A stretch of 64,000 nucleotides of DNA, from NCBI GenBank assembly GCA_032622095.1, contig CP136066.1, positions 11,245,784-11,309,783 on the forward strand, read 5' to 3'. Shown here in pieces: positions 24,401 to 39,400 of the stretch. This stretch comes from Siphonodentalium dalli (Eukaryota > Mollusca > Scaphopoda > Gadilida > Siphonodentaliidae). The notes below the pieces were generated by a model. That model was not told where the DNA came from, ran no database searches, and saw only the letters and a program-made list of their open reading frames with translations. The translations under genes and the position numbers were made by a program. Position 1 is the stretch's first letter. Each line of letters begins with the position of its first letter.

Positions 24401-27400
24401 CATAAAGACCGTGTGTGTAGTGGTGTATAGATGGAGCCATAAAGACAGTGTATGTAGTGGTGTATAGATGGAGCCATAAAGACCGTATGTGTGGTGGTGT
24501 ATAGATGGAGCCATAAAGACCGTGTGGGTAGTGGTGTATAGATGGAGCCATAAATACCGTGTGTGTAGTGGTGTGTAGATGGAGCCATAAAGACCGTGTG
24601 TGTAGTGGTGTATAGATGGAGCCATAAAGACCGTGTGTGTAGTGGTGTATAGATGGAGCCATACAGACCGTGTGTGTTGTGGTGTATAGATTGAGCCATA
24701 AAGACCGTGTGTGTAGTGGTGTATAAATGGAGCCATACAGGCCGTGTGTGTAGTGGTGTATAGATGGAGCCATACAGACCGTGTGTGTTGTGGTGTATAT
24801 ATTGAGGCATAAAGACCGTGTGTGTGGTGGTGTATAGATGGAGCCATAAAGACCGTGTGTGTAGTGGTGTATAGATGGAGCCATAAATACCGTGTGTGTA
24901 GTGGTGGATAGATGGAGCCATAAAGACCGTGTGTGTAGTGGTGTATATATGGAGCCATAAAGACCGTGTGTGTAGTGGTGTATAGATGGAGCCATAAAGA
25001 CCGTGTGTGTAGTGGTGTATATATGGAGCCATAAAGACCGTGTGTGTAGCGGTGTATAGATGGAGCCATACAGACCGTGTGTGTTGTGGTGTATAGATTG
25101 AGCCATAAAGACCGTGTGTGTAGTGGTGTATAAATGAAGCCATACAGGCCGTGTGTGTAGTGGCGTATAGATGGAGCCATACAGACCGTGTGTGTGGTGG
25201 TGTATAGATGGAGTCATAAAGACCGTGTGTGTAGTGGTGTATACATGGAGCCATAAAGACCGTGTGTGTAGTGGTGTATAGATGGAGTCATAAAGACCGT
25301 GTGTGTAGTGGTGTATAGATGGAGCCATACAGACCGTGTGTGTAGTGGTGTATAAATGGAGCCATAAAGACCGTGCGTGTAGTGGTGTATAGATGGAGCC
25401 ATAAAGACCGTGTGTGTAGTGGTGTATAGATGGAGCCATAAAGACCGTGTGTGTAGTGGTGTATAGATGGAGTCATAAAGACCGTGTGTGTAGTGTTGTA
25501 TAGATGGAGCAATAAAGACAGTGTATGTAGTGGTGTATAGATGGAGCCATAAAGACCGTGTGTGTAGTGGTGTGTATATATGGAGCCATACAGACCGTGT
25601 GTGTAGTGGTGTGTATATATGGAGCCATACAGACCGGGTGTGTAGTGGTGTATAGATGGAGCCATAAATACCGTGTGTGTAGTGGTGAATAGATTGAGCC
25701 ATACAGACCATGTGTGTAGTGGTGTATAGATGGAGCCATAAATACCGTGTGTGTAGTGGTGTATAGATGGAGCCATAAAGACAGTGTATGTAGTGGTGTA
25801 TAGATGGTGCCATAAAGACCGTGTGTGTGGTGGTGTATAGATGGAGCCATAAGGACCGTGTGTGTAGTGGTGTATAGGTGGAGCCATAAATACCGTGTGT
25901 GTAGTGCTGTATAGATGGAGCCATAAAGACCGTGTGTGTAGTGGTGTATAGATGGAGCCATAAAGACCGTGTGTGTAGTGGTGTATAGATGGAGCCATAC
26001 AGACCGTGTGTGTTGTGGTGTATAGATTGAGCCATAAAGACCGTGTGTGTAGTGGTGTATAGATGGAGCCATAAAGACCGTGTGTGTAGTGGTGTATATA
26101 TGGAGTCATAAAGACCGTGTATGTAGTGGTGTATAGATGGAGTCATAAAGACAGTGTATGTAATGGTGAATAGTTGGAGTCATAAAGACAGTGTATGTAT
26201 TGGTGTATAGATGGAGCCAGCATAAAGACCGTGTTTGAAGTGGTGTATAAATGGAGCCATCATAAAGACAGTGTATGTAGTGGTGTATAGATTGAGCCAT
26301 AAAGACAGTGTATGTAGTGGTGTATAGATGGAGCCATAAAGACAGTGTGTGTAGTGGTGTATAGATGGAGCCATAAAGACAGTGTGTGTAGTGGTGTATA
26401 GATGGAGCTATAAATACCGTGTGTGTAGTGGTGTATAGATGGAGCCAGCATAAAGACCGTGTGTGTAGTGGTGTATAAATGGAGTCTTAAAGACCGTGTG
26501 TGTAGTGGTGAATAGTGGTGTATAGATGGAGCCATACAGACCGTGTGTGTTGTGGTGTATAGATGGAGCCATAAAGACCGTGTGTGTAGTGGTGTATATA
26601 TGGAGTCATAAAGACCGTGTATGTAGTGGTGTATAGATGGAGTCATAAAGACAGTGTATGTAATGGTGAATAGATGGAGCCATACAGACCGTGTGTGTAG
26701 TGGTGTATAGATGGAGCCATAAATACCGTGTGTGTAGTGGTGAATAGATTGAGCCATACAGACCGTGTGTGTAGTGGTGTATAGATGGAGCCATAAAGAC
26801 CGTGTGTGTAGTGGTGTATAGATGGAGCCATAAAGACAGTGTATGTAGTGGTGTATAGATGGAGCCATAAAGACCGTATGTGTGGTGGTGTATAGATGGA
26901 GCCATAAAGACCGTGTGGGTAGTGGTGTATAGATGGAGCCATAAATACCGTGTGTGTAGTGGTGTGTAGATGGAGCCATAAAGACCGTGTGTGTAGTGGT
27001 ATATAGATGGAGCCATAAAGACCGTGTGTGTAGTGGTGTATAGATGGAGCCATACAGACCGTGTGTGTTGTGGTGTATAGATTGAGCCATAAAGACCGTG
27101 TGTGTAGTGGTGTGTATATATGGAGCCATACAGGCCGTGTGTGTAGTGGTGTATAGATGGAGCCATACAGACCGTGTGTGTTGTGGTGTATATATTGAGG
27201 CATAAAGACCGTGTGTGTGGTGGTGTATAGATGGAGCCATAAAGACCGTGTGTGTAGTGGTGTATAGATGGAGCCATAAATACCGTGTGTGTAGTGGTGT
27301 ATAGATGGAGCCATAAAGACCGTGTGTGTAGTGGTGTATATATGGAGCCATAAAGACCGTGTGTGTAGTGGTGTATAGATGGAGCCATAAAGACCGTGTG

Positions 27401-30400
27401 TGTAGTGGTGTATATATGGAGCCATAAAGACCGTGTGTGTAGTGGTGTATAGATGGAGCCATACAGACCGTGTGTGTTGTGGTGTATAGGTTGAGCCATA
27501 AAGACCGTGTGTGTAGTGGTGTATAAATGAAGCCATACAGGCCGTGTGTGTAGTGGCGTATAGATGGAGCCATACAGACCGTGTGTGTGGTGGTGTATAG
27601 ATGGAGTCATAAAGACCGTGTGTGTAGTTGTGTATACATGGAGCCATAAAGACCGTGTGTGTAGTGGTGTATAGATGGAGTCATAAAGACCGTGTGTGTA
27701 GTGGTGTATAGATGGAGCCATACAGACCGTGTGTGTAGTGGTGTATAAATGGAGCCATAAAGACCGTGCGTGTAGTGGTGTATAGATGGAGCCATAAAGA
27801 CCGTGTGTGTAGTGGTGTATAGATGGAGCCATAAAGACCGTGTGTGTAGTGGTGTATAGATGGAGTCATAAAGACCGTGTGTGTAGTGTTGTATAGATGG
27901 AGCAATAAAGACAGTGTATGTAGTGGTGTATAGATGGAGCCATAAATACCGTGTGTGTAGTGGTGTGTATATATGGAGCCATACAGACCGTGTGTGTAGT
28001 GGTGTGTATATATGGAGCCATACAGACCGGGTGTGTAGTGGTGTATAGATGGAGCCATAAATACCGTCTGTGTAGTGGTGAATAGATTGAGCCATACAGA
28101 CCATGTGTGTAGTGGTGTATAGATGGAGCCATAAATACCGTGTGTGTAGTGGTGTATAGATGGAGCCATAAAGACAGTGTATGTAGTGGTGTATAGATGG
28201 TGCCATAAAGACCGTGTGTGTGGTGGTGTATAGATGGAGCCATAAAGACCGTGTGTGTAGTGGTGTATAGATGGAGCCATAAATACCGTGTGTGTAGTGC
28301 TGTATAGATGGAGCCATAAAGACCGTGTGTGTAGTGGTGTATAGATGGAGCCATAAAGACCGTGTGTGTAGTGGTGTATAGATGGAGCCATACAGACCGT
28401 GTGTGTTGTGGTGTATAGATTGAGCCATAAAGACCGTGTGTGTAGTGGTGTATAGATGGAGCCATAAAGACCGTGTGTGTAGTGGTGTATATATGGAGTC
28501 ATAAAGACCGTGTATGTAGTGGTGTATAGATGGAGTCATAAAGACAGTGTATGTAATGGTGAATAGTTGGAGTCATAAAGACAGTGTATGTATTGGTGTA
28601 TAGATGGAGCCAGCATAAAGACCGTGTTTGAAGTGGTGTATAAATGGAGCCATCATAAAGACAGTGTATGTAGTGGTGTATAGATTGAGCCATAAAGACA
28701 GTGTATGTAGTGGTGTATAGATGGAGCCATAAAGACAGTGTGTGTAGTGGTGTATAGATGGAGCCATAAAGACAGTGTGTGTAGTGGTGTATAGATGGAG
28801 CTATAAATACCGTGTGTGTAGTGGTGTATAGATGGAGCCAGCATAAAGACCGTGTGTGTAGTGGTGTATAAATGGAGTCGTAAAGACCGTGTGTGTAGTG
28901 GTGAATAGTGGTGTATAGATGGAGCCATACAGACCGTGTGTGTTGTGGTGTATAGATTGAGCCATAAAGACCGTGTGTGTAGTGGTGTATAGAAGGAGCC
29001 ATAAAGACCGTGTGTGTAGTGGTGTATATATGGAGTCATAAAGACCGTGTATGTAGTGGTGTATAGATGGAGTCATAAAGACAGTGTATGTAATGGAGAA
29101 TAGATGGAGTCATAAAGACAGTGTATGTATTGGTGTATAGATGGAGCCAGCATAAAGACCGTGTTTGAAGTGGTGTATAAATGGAGCCATCATAAAGACA
29201 GTGTATGTAGTGGTGTATAGATTGAGCCATAAAGACAGTGTATGTAGTGTGTATAGATGGAGCCATAAAGACAGTGTGTGTAGTGGTGTATAGATGGAGC
29301 CATAAAGACAGTGTGTGTAGTGGTGTATAGATGGAGCTATAAATACCGTGTGTGTAGTGGTGTATAGATGGAGCCAGCATAAAGACCGTGTGTGTAGTGG
29401 TGTATAAATGGAGTCTTAAAGACCGTGTGTGTAGTGGTGAATAGATGGAGTCATAAAGACCGTGTGTGTTGTGGTGAATAGATGGAGTCATAAAGACCGT
29501 GTGTATAGTGGTGTATAGATAGAGCCACACAGACCGTGTGTGTAGTGGTGTATAGATGGAACCAGCATACAGACCGTGTGTGTAGTGGTGTATATATGGA
29601 GACATAAAGACCGTGTGTGTAGTGGTGTATAGATTGAGCAATAAAGACCGTGTGTGTAGTGGTGTATAGATAGAGCCATGAAGACCGTGTGTGTAGTGGT
29701 GTATAAATAGAGCCATACAGACAGTGTATGTGGTGGTGAATAGATGGAGCCATAAAGACCGTGTGTGTAGTGGTGTATAGATGGAGCCATAAAGACAGTG
29801 TATGTAGTGGTGTATAGATGGAGTCATAAAGACCGTGTGTGTAGTGGTGTATAGATGTAGCCATAAAGACCGTGTGTGTAGTGGTGTATAGATGGAGTCA
29901 TAAAGACCGTGTGTGTAGTGGTGTATAAATGGAGCCATAAAGACCGTGTGTGTATTGGTGTATAAATGGAGCCATAAAGACCGTGTGTGTAGTGGTGTAT
30001 GGATGGAGCCATAAAGACCGTGTGTGTAGTGGTGTATACATGGAGCCATAAAGACCGTGTGTGTAGTGGTGTATGGATGGAGCCATAAAGACCGTGTGTG
30101 TAGTGGTGTATAAATGGAGCCATAAAGACCGTGTGTGTAGTGGTGTATGGATGGAGTCATAAAGACCGTGTGTGTAGTGGTGTATAGATGGAGCCATAAA
30201 GACCGTGTGTGTAGTGGTGTATGGATGGAGCCATAAAGACCGTGTGTGTAGTGGTGAATAGATGGAGTCATAAAGACCGTGTGTGTAGTGGTGTATAGAT
30301 GGAGCCATAAAGACCGTGTGTGTAGTGGTGTATAGATGGAGCCATAAAGACCGTGTGTGTAGTGGTGTATAGATGTTGCATAAAGACCGTGTGTGTAGTG

Positions 30401-33400
30401 TAGTGGATGTATATATGGTGTATAGGGGGTTGCATAAAGACCGTGTGTGTAGTGGTGTATATATGGAGCCAGGGGGGTTGCATAAAGACCGTGTGTGTAG
30501 TGGTGTATATATGGAGCCAGGGGGTTGCATAAATACCGTGTGTGTAGTGGTGTATAGATGGAGCTAGGGGGTTGCATAAAGACCGTGTGTGTAGTGGTGT
30601 ATATATGGAGCCAGGGGGTTGCATAAAGACCGTGTGTGTAGTGGTGAATAGATGGAGTCATAAAGACCGTGTGTGTTGTGGTGAATAGATGGAGTCATAA
30701 AGACCGTGTGTATAGTGGTGTATAGATGGAGCCATACAGACCGTGTGTGTAGTGGTGTATAGATGGAACCAGCATACAGACCGTGTGTGTAGTGGTGTAT
30801 ATATGGAGACATAAAGACCGTGTGTGTAGTGGTGTATAGATTGAGCCATAAAGACCGTGTGTGTAGTGGTGTATAGATAGAGCCATGAAGACCGTGTGTG
30901 TAGTGGTGTATAAATGGAGCCATACAGACAGTGTATGTGGTGGTGAATAGATGGAGCCATAAAGACCGTGTGTGTAGTGGTGTATAGATTGAGCCATAAA
31001 GACAGTGTATGTAGTGGTGTATAGATGAAGTCATAAAGACCGTGTGTGTAGTGGTGTATAGATGTAGCCATAAAGACCGTGTGTGTAGTGGTGTATGGAT
31101 GGAGTCATAAAGACCGTGTGTGTGGTGGTGTATAAATGGAGCCATAAAGACCGTGTGTGTAGTGGTGTATAAATGGAGCCATAAAGACCGTGTGTGTAGT
31201 GGTGTATGGATGGAGCCATAAAGACCGTGTGTGTAGTGGTGTATAAATGGAGCCATAAAGACCGTGTGTGTAGTGGTGTATGGATGGAGCCATAAAGACC
31301 GTGTGTGTAGTGGTGTATAAATGGAGCCATAAAGACCGTGTGTGTAGTGGTGTATGGATGGAGTCATAAAGACCGTGTGTGTAGTGGTGTATAGATGGAG
31401 CCATAAAGACCGTGTGTGTAGTGGTGTATAGATGGAGCCATAAAGACCGTGTGTGTAATGGTGTATAGATGGAGCCATAAAGACCGTGTGTGTAGTGGTG
31501 TATGGATGGAGCCATAAAGACCGTGTGTGTAGTGGTGAATAGATGGAGTCATAAAGACCGTGTGTGTAGTGGTGTATAGATGGAGCCATAAAGACCGTGT
31601 GTGTAGTGGTGTATAGATGGAGCCATAAAGACCGTGTGTGTAGTGGTGTATAGATGGAGCATAAAGACCGTGTGTGTAGTGTAGTGGATGTATATATGGT
31701 GTATAGGGGGTTGCATAAAGACCGTGTGTGTAGTGGTGTATATATGGAGCCAGGGGGTTGCATAAAGACCGTGTGTGTAGTGGTGTATATATGGAGCCAG
31801 GGGGTTGCATAAAGACCGTGTGTGTAGTGGTGTATAGATGGAGCTAGGGGGTTGCATAAAGACCGTGTGTGTAGTGGTGTATATATGGAGCCAGGGGGTT
31901 GCATAAAGACCGTGTGTGTGGTGGTGTATAGATTGAGCCAGGGGGTTGCATAAAGACCGTGTGTGTAGTGGTGTATAGATGGAGCCAGGGGGTTGCATAA
32001 ATATCGTGTGTGTAGTGGTGTATAGATGGAGCCAGGGGGTTGCATAAAGACCGTGTGTGTTGTGGTGTATGATGGAGCCAGGGGGCTGCATAAAGACCGT
32101 GTGTGTAGTGGTGTATGATGGAGCCAGGGGGCTGCATAAAGACCGTATGTGTATAGTGGTGTATAGATGGAGCCAGGGAGTTCCAAAACACAGATAATTC
32201 AAATTTTGTTATTGTCAGCTGTTTAAGTGGTACAATGCTGTAAGATCTAGAGTCCAACTTTTTCATGCAAATGGATGGACTAGTTTCTGATGTTTGTCTC
32301 ACCCATGTCTGTGTGGATATGCAGGGAATAACGAGTATAATATTTCAGTAGCTGTGTGTGAATTATGCAATATACAGTGATCACCTACCCATTTATAGAG
32401 TGGTCGTTGAACTTTGAAGAACTTTGAAGAAATTAATGCCAAATTCGTAATAAATATAAATGTTGACAAACAATGTTTAGTCGTATTTGTAGAATAACCA
32501 ATATTACTGGGTAAAATGTGAAGATCCTATTGTCCATGTCATAGCTGCATCCGATCAGGTGATGTGGGTGACACTGGGCCCTGATTTTTCAATAGCCTTG
32601 TGTGCTTTTTGCACCACACCATCACACCTCTTCCCTATGATTTACCATAGGTAAAATAGCCATTGGCACAGGAATTAATCCTTAATAGTGAAGTTCGATT
32701 TTTTTGGTCTAAAATATGACAGTATTTTTTTATGCGGTTCTGACACTAGTTACGAAAACACAAGATTTAAAGGCAAATTCCCTGCTAGACGGACATGAAT
32801 TTTTTGCGTAAAAAGTTTCCCCAAATATCAATGTTTTAGATTTAAAGAAAAGTTTGACCAAAAATTTATATTGCCAACAGTATATGCTAAAACGTTAGCA
32901 CTGAGGCCTATGGAAAATATATACACCAGTGTAACCTGAAGTAATTTGAACAAACTTGTTAACTAATAAACCGGTTTGGTGGCAGCGTGAACATCAGTGT
33001 TACATAAACTGTAAGTTGTACCGTTTCTTTCATCTGGTGAGTTATGGCGTTATTCTATTGAATATATGAGTGTTTCCTGCAGTAATAATCATTGGGACAT
33101 ATGTGCATGGTTTATTATCATGGAGAGTATAGAACATTCCGGAAATGTAAATAGTCTTTATACTGCATGAGTATGCACTTCAGTGTCTGTATTGCATTCA
33201 ATAATTAATCACAATGCCGACTGAAACAATCACGCACTGTGTGCCGAAACATTACTTGTGTTTTGCATGCCAAAAATTATTATATGTTGGACCGACAGTT
33301 GGATATTGGATAAGCATAACTTTAAAAACGTAAATCATTTGGTTTGACCGATAAATCCTTCCAATGGATCTGTTTTAATTATATGTGTACATTTAAAATT

Positions 33401-36400
33401 ACTTAACAACAACTTTTATATTACCAATACGCATTTGAAGTCCTATGTGGTTATCCAGTGTGTTGCTTTCATCCCTCAACTACACGATCCTAATGGAGAA
33501 CTTAAAGAGGGAATCCATCAACTACACGATCCAAATGGTGAACTTAAAGAGGAAATCCCTCAACTACACGATCCTAATGGTGAACTTAAAGAGGGAATCC
33601 TTTTATATTTTCGGCCATTTTTACAGCCATTTCATGGCCGCGAGTGTATTATTTTCTGTCCGTGTCATTCTATTCGCTTCCACACTCTAATTTTACACAA
33701 ACTGGTATAACTGATTAATTCATGTGCCACACATATCGTATATAGAGGATACTGCGGTTCTCGAGTGAATACAGGAATTACCTCATGAGTGGCTACAGTG
33801 GAATATAACTATTCCCACAAGCGGCCTTGGCCGCGAGTGGGAATAGTTATATTCCAATGTAGCCACGAATGAGGTAATTCCGGTATTCAATCGAGAACCG
33901 CAGGTATTCTGTTTATTATATGCTAAACAAATTAGCTGCGCTTAATCACCACAACAATAGAAATCGAATGACTTGTTTTGATCAATCAGCTGTTCTGTGA
34001 CCAGTTCACTACGATCTTCTGTAAAATAAGCGTGCACACAAAAAAATAGTCCCCGATGACCCGTTAGAATGAGGAGAAACCATTCGAAATATTCATCAAT
34101 TTATGAACAATTACCTCGAACAAAGCAATAGAATTGCTTATCTTCAATAAATGATTTGATTTTTATCAAGCATAATGAACAATTGACAACACAAAAAGTT
34201 CGTTCCATTTGGAAATACCAAAATCCTAATTACTGATAATACTTCCGCTTCGCAGTTTGGAATATAAAAATCAACACAATTCTGCTTCGATTTCTCTCGC
34301 TGTCACTGTCAACTAATCTCCTGATTGGTCGGTATTTCACGATATGACTCGACTCTGTGTCTTCTGATGTGATGCTTCGGTGAGAAGCTGTGAAAGTGCA
34401 TGTACACCGATCCACTGAAAGTTGCGTTTGAGAAAATAGATTTCAAACTTTGCATCGCACTTGATGAACTCACAACTCCAGGTGTACCAATAAGGTCACC
34501 ATTTGATACACTAACTGTCGATTTGGAAACAGTTACATTTGTCGGTGATGACGTTGAAATAGTGTCAGAACTTCGTACAGGAGCAGGTGCAGTTTCCAAT
34601 ACTGGTGAAAGCTCGACTACATGGGCTGTGTACAGGGATGTGGCTAGAGGGTCTCCGCTGGGGGGGGGTGTCCACCTTGGAAATTTCCAACTGCACTCCC
34701 CCCCCCCCCTTGATTCGGAATCACACCAACATAATTTCATTTGCACCCCCCCCCCCCCTTAAGTCGGAACCACACCAACACAACTTTTTGTATAATTCCA
34801 TTTGCACCCCCCCCCTTGAGTCGGAATCACACCAACACAACTTTTGCATAATTCCATTTGCACCCCGACCCCTTGTACCTCATGCTCAGGCCTAATTTCC
34901 TATATATTCATAAGCCATGCTTTTATTTTCCCAGTATGAGAACATTAAGATATTTTAACCTGAAAATTGCCCCCCAAAAAAAACAACTAGTGATCTAATT
35001 CCAGACAAATGTACACAACAACCGACAACAGACCAGGAAACACCTGGCCGACCATGGTTGTTTGGCCCGGTGTGAGAAAATTTTGAAAACTATATACAAG
35101 AAAATCGCAAATCCTAGCATCTAGACTGGCCTCAACTGAAGCTTTCCTAGTGTTGGAAATTTCAAACCTCATGCTCCCCCTCAGGTTGGAAATTTCTTCA
35201 ACTGATGACCATTTATGTCTACAAGTTTGACTAAATGTAGTAAAATATTGTTTTGCTAAACTAATTAGCAGTTTTGTATTGGCCATGTGGATGGGGCAAT
35301 GACACACCGGGCCGACCATGGTTCGGCCCACCTAGTACAAACGCTATCGCATGCCAAATGGGGTGGGATGCTGAAAAATCGCAAGCCAATTTGCGCGCGA
35401 TTTAGTTTGCCGTGTCCCGCGTGACTCAGCATCGCATGCGAATATGTTTCGATTGTAAAATTCAAAGAAATGTAACTCTAACATACCCGTTATTTAGTAA
35501 AAAATCATACCAAAAGAATGACACCACAAAGAGACACGTTTCAAAAACACTATAGGAAAAATCACTTTTAGGTTGGGTGGGCTTGGGGGGAGGCGGACGG
35601 CACTGTCTAAGACCTGTTATTGAAGCGCCGCAGGCGCGTTAAGCAACGTCACCCCTTTTTCAAATTGATATCGAGGCAGTCAGGTCGCGCCAGCGACCGC
35701 TGCCGCGGGGGCCTGATGGCTCATAAAAACAACTCTATATATAAGCGCCCGCGGCTACCACTTTATAGCATCAAGGGTAGACTGAGCAAATCGAGACGGG
35801 ATGCTGGTCCCGCCAAACTCTCCAGACGGCATCGACATATCAAAACGCATGCGATTCTCGCCTATCGTATCCGTATTTGGACGAGATTGTAAGACCATAG
35901 CCTGTTCGGCCCGGTGTGCGAAAATTTTGAAATCTGAACAAGAAAATCGCAAAATCCTAACATCTAGACTAGCCTCAAGCCTTCCTACTGTTGGAAATTT
36001 CAAACCCTACACCCCCACTTAGGTTGGAAAATTTCCAACTGATGACAATTCCAATGACAATGTTGACCAATTGTATGACAATATTGTTTTCTTAAATTAA
36101 CTAGAAGTTTTTGACTGGCCACGGGGGAGGGACCAGGTCACAAGCTTTCCAAGTGTTGGAAATTTCTAACCTGTCACCCCCCCTAAGGTTGGAAAATCCA
36201 ACTGATGTCCATTTCTGTCAAAAATTTTGACCAAAAATAGGAACATTTGCAAATATTGGTCGAAAAACAATAAATTCCCCCCAATAAATTGTTTTATAAT
36301 CAAACTACAAGAACATTTTCAACCTATTGTTGGTGTGAAATTTCGTTGTGGCAGGTATGAAATTTCCAACTATTGAAAATATAGCTCTCTGCTGGGGGGG

Positions 36401-39400
36401 GGGTGAGACACCCCCCACACCCCCCCCCCTATAGCCACATCCATGGAGCCTGTGTAGCTCGGAGTATTGTCGCTGACTCTGTGACTGTGTTATTGCCAGC
36501 AGTATTTGATAAAATTGAAGAGATCTGTTTTGTTTGGACAGCATTCATTTTGGAGTAGTTCAACAAACTGTTTACATTCTTGTGTCCTGACACTTGGATT
36601 ATCTGATGCGGTGGTACATTTTCATCGTTAAGTGACTGGACCAGCAGTTTTCGACAACACATATAATTTTGTAACGACTTTGGGTTATATGGTCCAAGAA
36701 CTTGCGCCCCATAAAATCGTTCAACATCATCTTGAGTAATCGGATCTGCTTCAAATGGCTTATTGCCCTCTCCTATATATTTCAGTTGTTTCTGTTTGCT
36801 TTTCAGAGTTTCACGACATGATGCAAACTGATGATCACTTGTGACAGAAACTGGATATGACCGCATCCTGAGGTATCGATCAAGTGAGGACATGAACGCT
36901 CGAAGTGACAGTGGGTCATATTCAGTTCCATCTTTCTTCCGCACAGATAGGAGGAAACTTGATATATGCCCACACAGAACGTCTGGGGGATGAACTCGGG
37001 CTGCCTCTGTTCATCTTTACTTAGCAGAAATGTTCTAAAGAGTTTAATATGATATTCACTTTTGTTAACAGTATTTTTATTTCTTTGTTGGTCATTTAAT
37101 TGAGATACTTCGTCATCAGTTACATTTATAAATCTGGAACTTACAGTGGAAGTTGAAGGCAATGGCAATTTTGGCAATGCAGCAGCTGAGGCAGAGGCTG
37201 AATTCAGTTGTGAGCTTGAACTTGAACTTGAACTTGAAGTTGAAGCTGCAGGAAACTGCTGGTCAAATATAGAGTCACTATTCATGTGTTGTACATGTGT
37301 AATTATCCAGCTTGGCATATCTAATATGACTTATATTCATTATATTTAGCTAATTTTTCCATTATAGAGTCCCAAAACACATCGCCCTCTACGTCTATTT
37401 CAAATCCGTCTTCCATATTGTACTTGACGAATGACGTTGCTAATGTAAACAGGCGTCTGTAATGTAGTTAAGGGGGAGATACTCTAATCTCACGCGCAAA
37501 AGTGCAAATAGTCCGTATCGCTTCAGGCGCATGAATATCGATTCAAAATTTAACGACATTACAAGTCATTCGCCCCGATTGGAGCTAGCGTTTAATATAA
37601 GGAAGCTAGCGTGTAATATAAGGAAGCTACCATGTAATATACGGAATCTACAGTGGAATATAACGTTGGCGCACAGTTGGACGATCGACTAGCGAAATAT
37701 AGCTTTCTATGCGAACAAGAAATCAATATAATTTAATAGGGAAGCATATAATAAAATGACTTATTTCGAGAAGTGATGTAATCTAGACAACCAAGTTGAA
37801 TGCCATCTGGGGTAAAAAAGGTTCTACCCAAAGCGGATTTTAGATATGTTGTTCCTGTTTGGACATTTGTGAATGATTTTGACACCAAAATCGCCTCACT
37901 AACAATTTGTTCTAGGTTGACCCTGCATTTTTACTTCAACGCCCAGACTACTATATTGGGGTGAACAGTTGCACATGTACAACACGTGAATTTTAGTCAT
38001 ATTAAATATCATGCCAAGCTGGATAATTAAACATGTACAACACATGAATATAAGTCATATTAGATATCATGCCAAGCTGGATAATTAATATAAGTCGTAT
38101 TGGATATCATGCTAAGCTGGATAATTAATATAAGTCATATTGAATATCATGCCAAGCTGGATAATTAATATAAGCCATATTGGATATCATGCCAAGCTGG
38201 ATAATTAATATAAGCCATATTGGATATCATGCCAAGCTGGATAATTAATATAAGCCATATTGGATATCATGCCAAGCTGGATAATTAATATAAGCCATAT
38301 TGGATATCATGCCAAGCTGGATAATTAATATAAGTCATATTGGATATCATGCCAAGCTGGATAATTAATATAAGCCATATTGGATATCATGCCAAGCTGG
38401 ATAATTAATATAAGCCATATTGGATATCATGCCAAGCTGGATAATTAATATAAGCCATATTGGATATCATGCCAAGCTGGATAATTAATATAAGCCATAT
38501 TGGATATCATGCCAAGCTGGATAATTAATATAAGCCATATTGGATATCATGCCAATCTGCATAATTAATATAAGCCATATTGAATATCATGCCAATCTGC
38601 ATAATTAATATAAGCCATATTGGATATCATGCCAAGCTGGATAATTAATATAAGCCATATTGGATATCATGCCAAGCTGGATAATTAATATAAGCCATAT
38701 TGGATATCATGCCAAGCTGGATAATTAATATAAGCCATATTGGATATCATGCCAAGCTGGATAATTAATATAAGCCATATTGGATATCATGCCAATCTGC
38801 ATAATTAATATAAGCCATATTGAATATCATGCCAATCTGCATAATTAATATAAGCCATATTGGATATCATGCCAAGCTGGATAATTAATATAAGCCATAT
38901 TGGATATCATGCCAAGCTGGATAATTAATATAAGCCATATTGGATATCATGCCAAGCTGGATAATTAATATAAGCCATATTGGATATCATGCCAAGCTGG
39001 ATAATTAATATAAGCCATATTGGATATCATGCCAAGCTGGATAATTAATATAAGCCATATTGGATATCATGCCAAGCTGGATAATTAATATAAGCCATAT
39101 TGGATATCATGCCAATCTGCATAATTAATATAAGCCATATTGAATATCATGCCAATCTGCATAATTAATATAAGCCATATTGGATATCATGCCAAGCTGG
39201 ATAATTAATATAAGCCATATTGGATATCATGCCAAGCTGGATAATTAATATAAGTCATATTGAATATCATGCCAAGCTGGATAATTAATATAAGCCATAT
39301 TGGATATCATGCCAAGCTGGATAATTAATATAAGCCATATTGGATATCATGCCAAGCTGGATAATTAATATAAGTCATATTGGATATCATGCCAAGCTGG

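Larger units (their letters stand above)
23765..32185. repeat. 37-bp minisatellite, about 225 copies
   Basis: Unit 'taaagaccgtgtgtgtagtg' plus 'gtgtatagatggagcca', period 37 bp. Some units gain 2 bp (gtgtgtatatatgg) or 3 bp (ccagcat). From 30370 and again from 31650 units carry a 'gggggttgc' insertion (48-50 bp). The minus strand lacks stops in all three frames for long stretches, producing ORFs up to 541 codons; since 37 is not a multiple of 3, these are one peptide cycling through three frames and not a gene. Confidence 0.95.

Noticed and set aside
23804-32302. Many long minus-strand ORFs (up to 541 codons) with repeating SIHHYTHGLYGSIYTPL-like peptides
   Set aside because: Produced by a 37-bp array open in three frames; overlapping frames repeat the same peptide.
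32655-32676. Solitary end of the double-hairpin MITE
   Set aside because: Only about 14 matching bases without the adjoining palindrome.
33435-33710. ORF with three LHDPNGELKE repeats
   Set aside because: Only a triplicated 42-bp unit; no conserved flanks or splice context that I recognise.
35620-36022. Arg/Lys-rich plus ORF and overlapping ORFs
   Set aside because: Lie inside the inserted element at 34616-36455 and match no family.
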